Shown here in pieces: positions 62,766 through 64,000 of a stretch of DNA of 64,000 nt; position 1 is the first letter of the stretch, and every line of letters begins with the position of its first letter. Source of the DNA: Allacma fusca (lineage: Eukaryota; Arthropoda; Collembola; Symphypleona; Sminthuridae); assembly GCA_947179485.1 (NCBI GenBank), contig OX359247.1:51929131-51993130 (forward strand). Reading direction: 5' to 3'. The notes beneath the pieces are model-generated. The model did not search any database and had not been told where the DNA came from. It saw only the letters and a program-made list of their open reading frames with translations. The position numbers and the translations under genes are program-made.

Positions 62766-63585
62766 GTCACTGGCAGGCATGTGTAACATCGTGTAGGTTT
62801 CCCATAAGCGGCGTCCCGTGATGAGGACAAAAGTGTCCCCTCGGGCTATTTCTGAAATACTGTGTTTAAGGCCAAACTGACGACGCAAACGTGTTCAAAA
62901 CCATACCAGGACCTTAAACACATTTTTTGGGGCCATTCGGGTGACGGGATACCCGGGTTAGGTTAGCATGGTTAGATCACGAATACTGCCATTTGTGTTG
63001 ACCAATTTGGACCGGACAAAATGGAAATCCAGTTATGGCTTCTAGCCAGTTGCTCTACTGCTAACACAAATACCCGGCGGGTATGGAAACCGGGTAATAC
63101 AATACCTTTTACATGTGCCGGGTGTTATAAAACCTGGGTGTAATGCCCGAATGTCATTGACACGAAAATAGTCTAACCTCCAACAACCATTTAAACATAT
63201 TTCTGCAGCGAAAGTCACGAATTTCTGAATATTTTTGAATACCGGGTATTGTATTACCCGGTTTCCATACCCGCCGGGTATTTGTGTTAGCAGTAGAGCA
63301 ACTGGCTAGAAGCCATAACTGGATTTCCATTTTGTCCGGTCCAAATTGGTCAACACAAACGGCAGTATTCGTGATCTAACCATGCTAACCTAACCCGGGT
63401 ATCCCGTCACCTGAATGGCCCCAAAAAATTTATTTAAGGTCCTGGTATGGTTTTGAACACGTTTGCGTCGTCAGTTTGGCCTTAAACACAGTATTTCAGA
63501 AATAGCCCGAGGGGGCACTTTTGTCCTCATCACGGGACGTCGCTTATGGGAAACCTAAACGATGTTACACATGCCTGGTCACTGG
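62766..63585. mobile_element. hAT-like foldback element G with two 333-bp arms and TSD
   Basis: Body 62774-63577 (804 bp) with exact 8-bp duplication GTCACTGG at 62766-62773 and 63578-63585. The left arm (62774-63106) and right arm (63245-63577) are both 333 bp, near-identical inverted copies that begin CAGGCATGTGTAACATCG. They surround a 138-bp loop. Only scattered mismatches separate the arms (GCGGCGTCC against GCGACGTCC, for instance). No coding capacity. Confidence 0.9.
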
Positions 63586-63920
63586 TACTTGGGATACTAG
63601 ATTTTGAAGAAATTTTGAAATTCCCAGCATTCCCATAATTGCTTGTTTAGTACGTTTCGAAACTAACATGACTTTGGACAGACTGTGAGTCCTATTTGGA
63701 CCCATTACATTTTTTCGGCACACTTCCTATTACGTGTAACATTCACGACTCTACCCATGTGTTACCCTTGTATGTCCATGAGATTTTTATTATTAAATAA
63801 AACGAATTTCAAAAAGATGGACATCTGGTTCTATATGTTCTTTATAACTAATCTCTCAAATAATCAAACAATGGGGAATTCTTAGAAAGCAGATTTATTG
63901 AGATTTTTCATGTTTCAAGC
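63586..63920. other. 3' flank of the edge gene, intergenic
   Basis: AT-rich. A minus-strand AATAAA at 63894-63899 probably serves the partial gene at the window edge. No other supported feature. Confidence 0.45.
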
Positions 63921-64000
63921 TTAGGATTTATATGACCCAGGAGAAGTTTGTGGAACACCTGGAGGTTGCTTTGGAAGGCCTGGAGGTTGCTGTGGAACAG
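63921..64000 (-). CDS. C-terminal end of a Pro/Gln/Gly-rich repeat protein (partial)
   Basis: Reading from the right edge on the minus strand gives VPQQPPGLPKQPPGVPQTSP followed by GSYKS and a TAA stop at 63921-63923. A short tandem unit (P-Q/K-QPPG-L/V-P) is repeated, and an AATAAA poly(A) signal lies 22 nt beyond the stop. Such Pro/Gln-rich tails occur in secreted or cuticle-type and RNA-binding proteins, but with 26 codons no family can be assigned. The opposite strand also stays open (Cys/Gly-rich), so orientation rests on the stop and the poly(A) signal. Confidence 0.4.
   Translation of the reverse strand, partial: VPQQPPGLPKQPPGVPQTSPGSYKS

Noticed and set aside
1-64000. LTR retrotransposons, endogenous viral copies, Polintons, CRISPR arrays, rRNA or tRNA genes
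   Set aside because: No long direct terminal repeats, no integrase, capsid or envelope motifs, no regularly spaced repeats and no credible tRNA A/B box pair were seen.

Overview
This is a eukaryotic, AT-rich, intron-containing nuclear segment. It is most likely from an arthropod. The gene set fits this: NPC2-like ML secreted proteins, a trypsin with an R-IVGG activation site, a luciferase/4CL-type acyl-CoA synthetase, and TATA plus TCAGT initiator core promoters about 33 nt apart. I cannot place it more precisely from sequence alone. A springtail or other hexapod is only a guess.

Ten protein-coding loci can be read. Nine of them give gene models whose splice phases close exactly. (1) A 12-exon minus-strand HURP/DLGAP5 homologue (GKAP domain, mitotic spindle) at 7.0-12.5 kb. 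(2) A minus-strand ML/NPC2-like gene at 18.5-19.4 kb and its plus-strand paralogue at 61.1-61.8 kb. (3) A DNAJC16-type J-domain/thioredoxin-fold membrane protein at 24.1-28.9 kb. (4) A short nucleoredoxin-like protein without catalytic cysteines at 31.8-32.7 kb. (5) A NOL8-type RRM nucleolar protein at 33.4-35.6 kb. (6) A BTB-BACK-Kelch protein with an unusual charged insert at 37.8-41.2 kb. (7) An unrecognised seven-exon gene at 48.6-50.5 kb. (8) A trypsin-like protease and (9) an acyl-CoA synthetase, arranged tail to tail at 52.3-55.9 kb. (10) At the right edge, the last codons of a P/Q/G-rich minus-strand gene. The genes look like unrelated housekeeping and secreted functions, not a functional cluster.

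Most of the remaining sequence is intergenic and rich in transposons. One LINE with a single uninterrupted 1014-codon EN-RT ORF lies at 44.4-47.5 kb. The most striking feature is a set of at least six non-autonomous hAT-like elements plus one perfect foldback. Six of the seven have exact 8-bp target-site duplications and the remaining one (17.0-18.2 kb) has an imperfect 8-9-bp one. All have (C/T)AG-type or related termini. In six of them the two inner arms are degenerate arrays of a short motif private to that element (for example GACTGA, GAGTAAGTA, GGGTTCGGGAACGG, GTACCTGTACC, GGAACAGGAACA) around a unique core. They share one architecture with different word content, as if subterminal repeat motifs were amplified and replaced independently in each lineage. 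Other remnants with the same look (GCGATAT, CCTTCGAAGG, GTGTCCGGAC) are scattered through the window.
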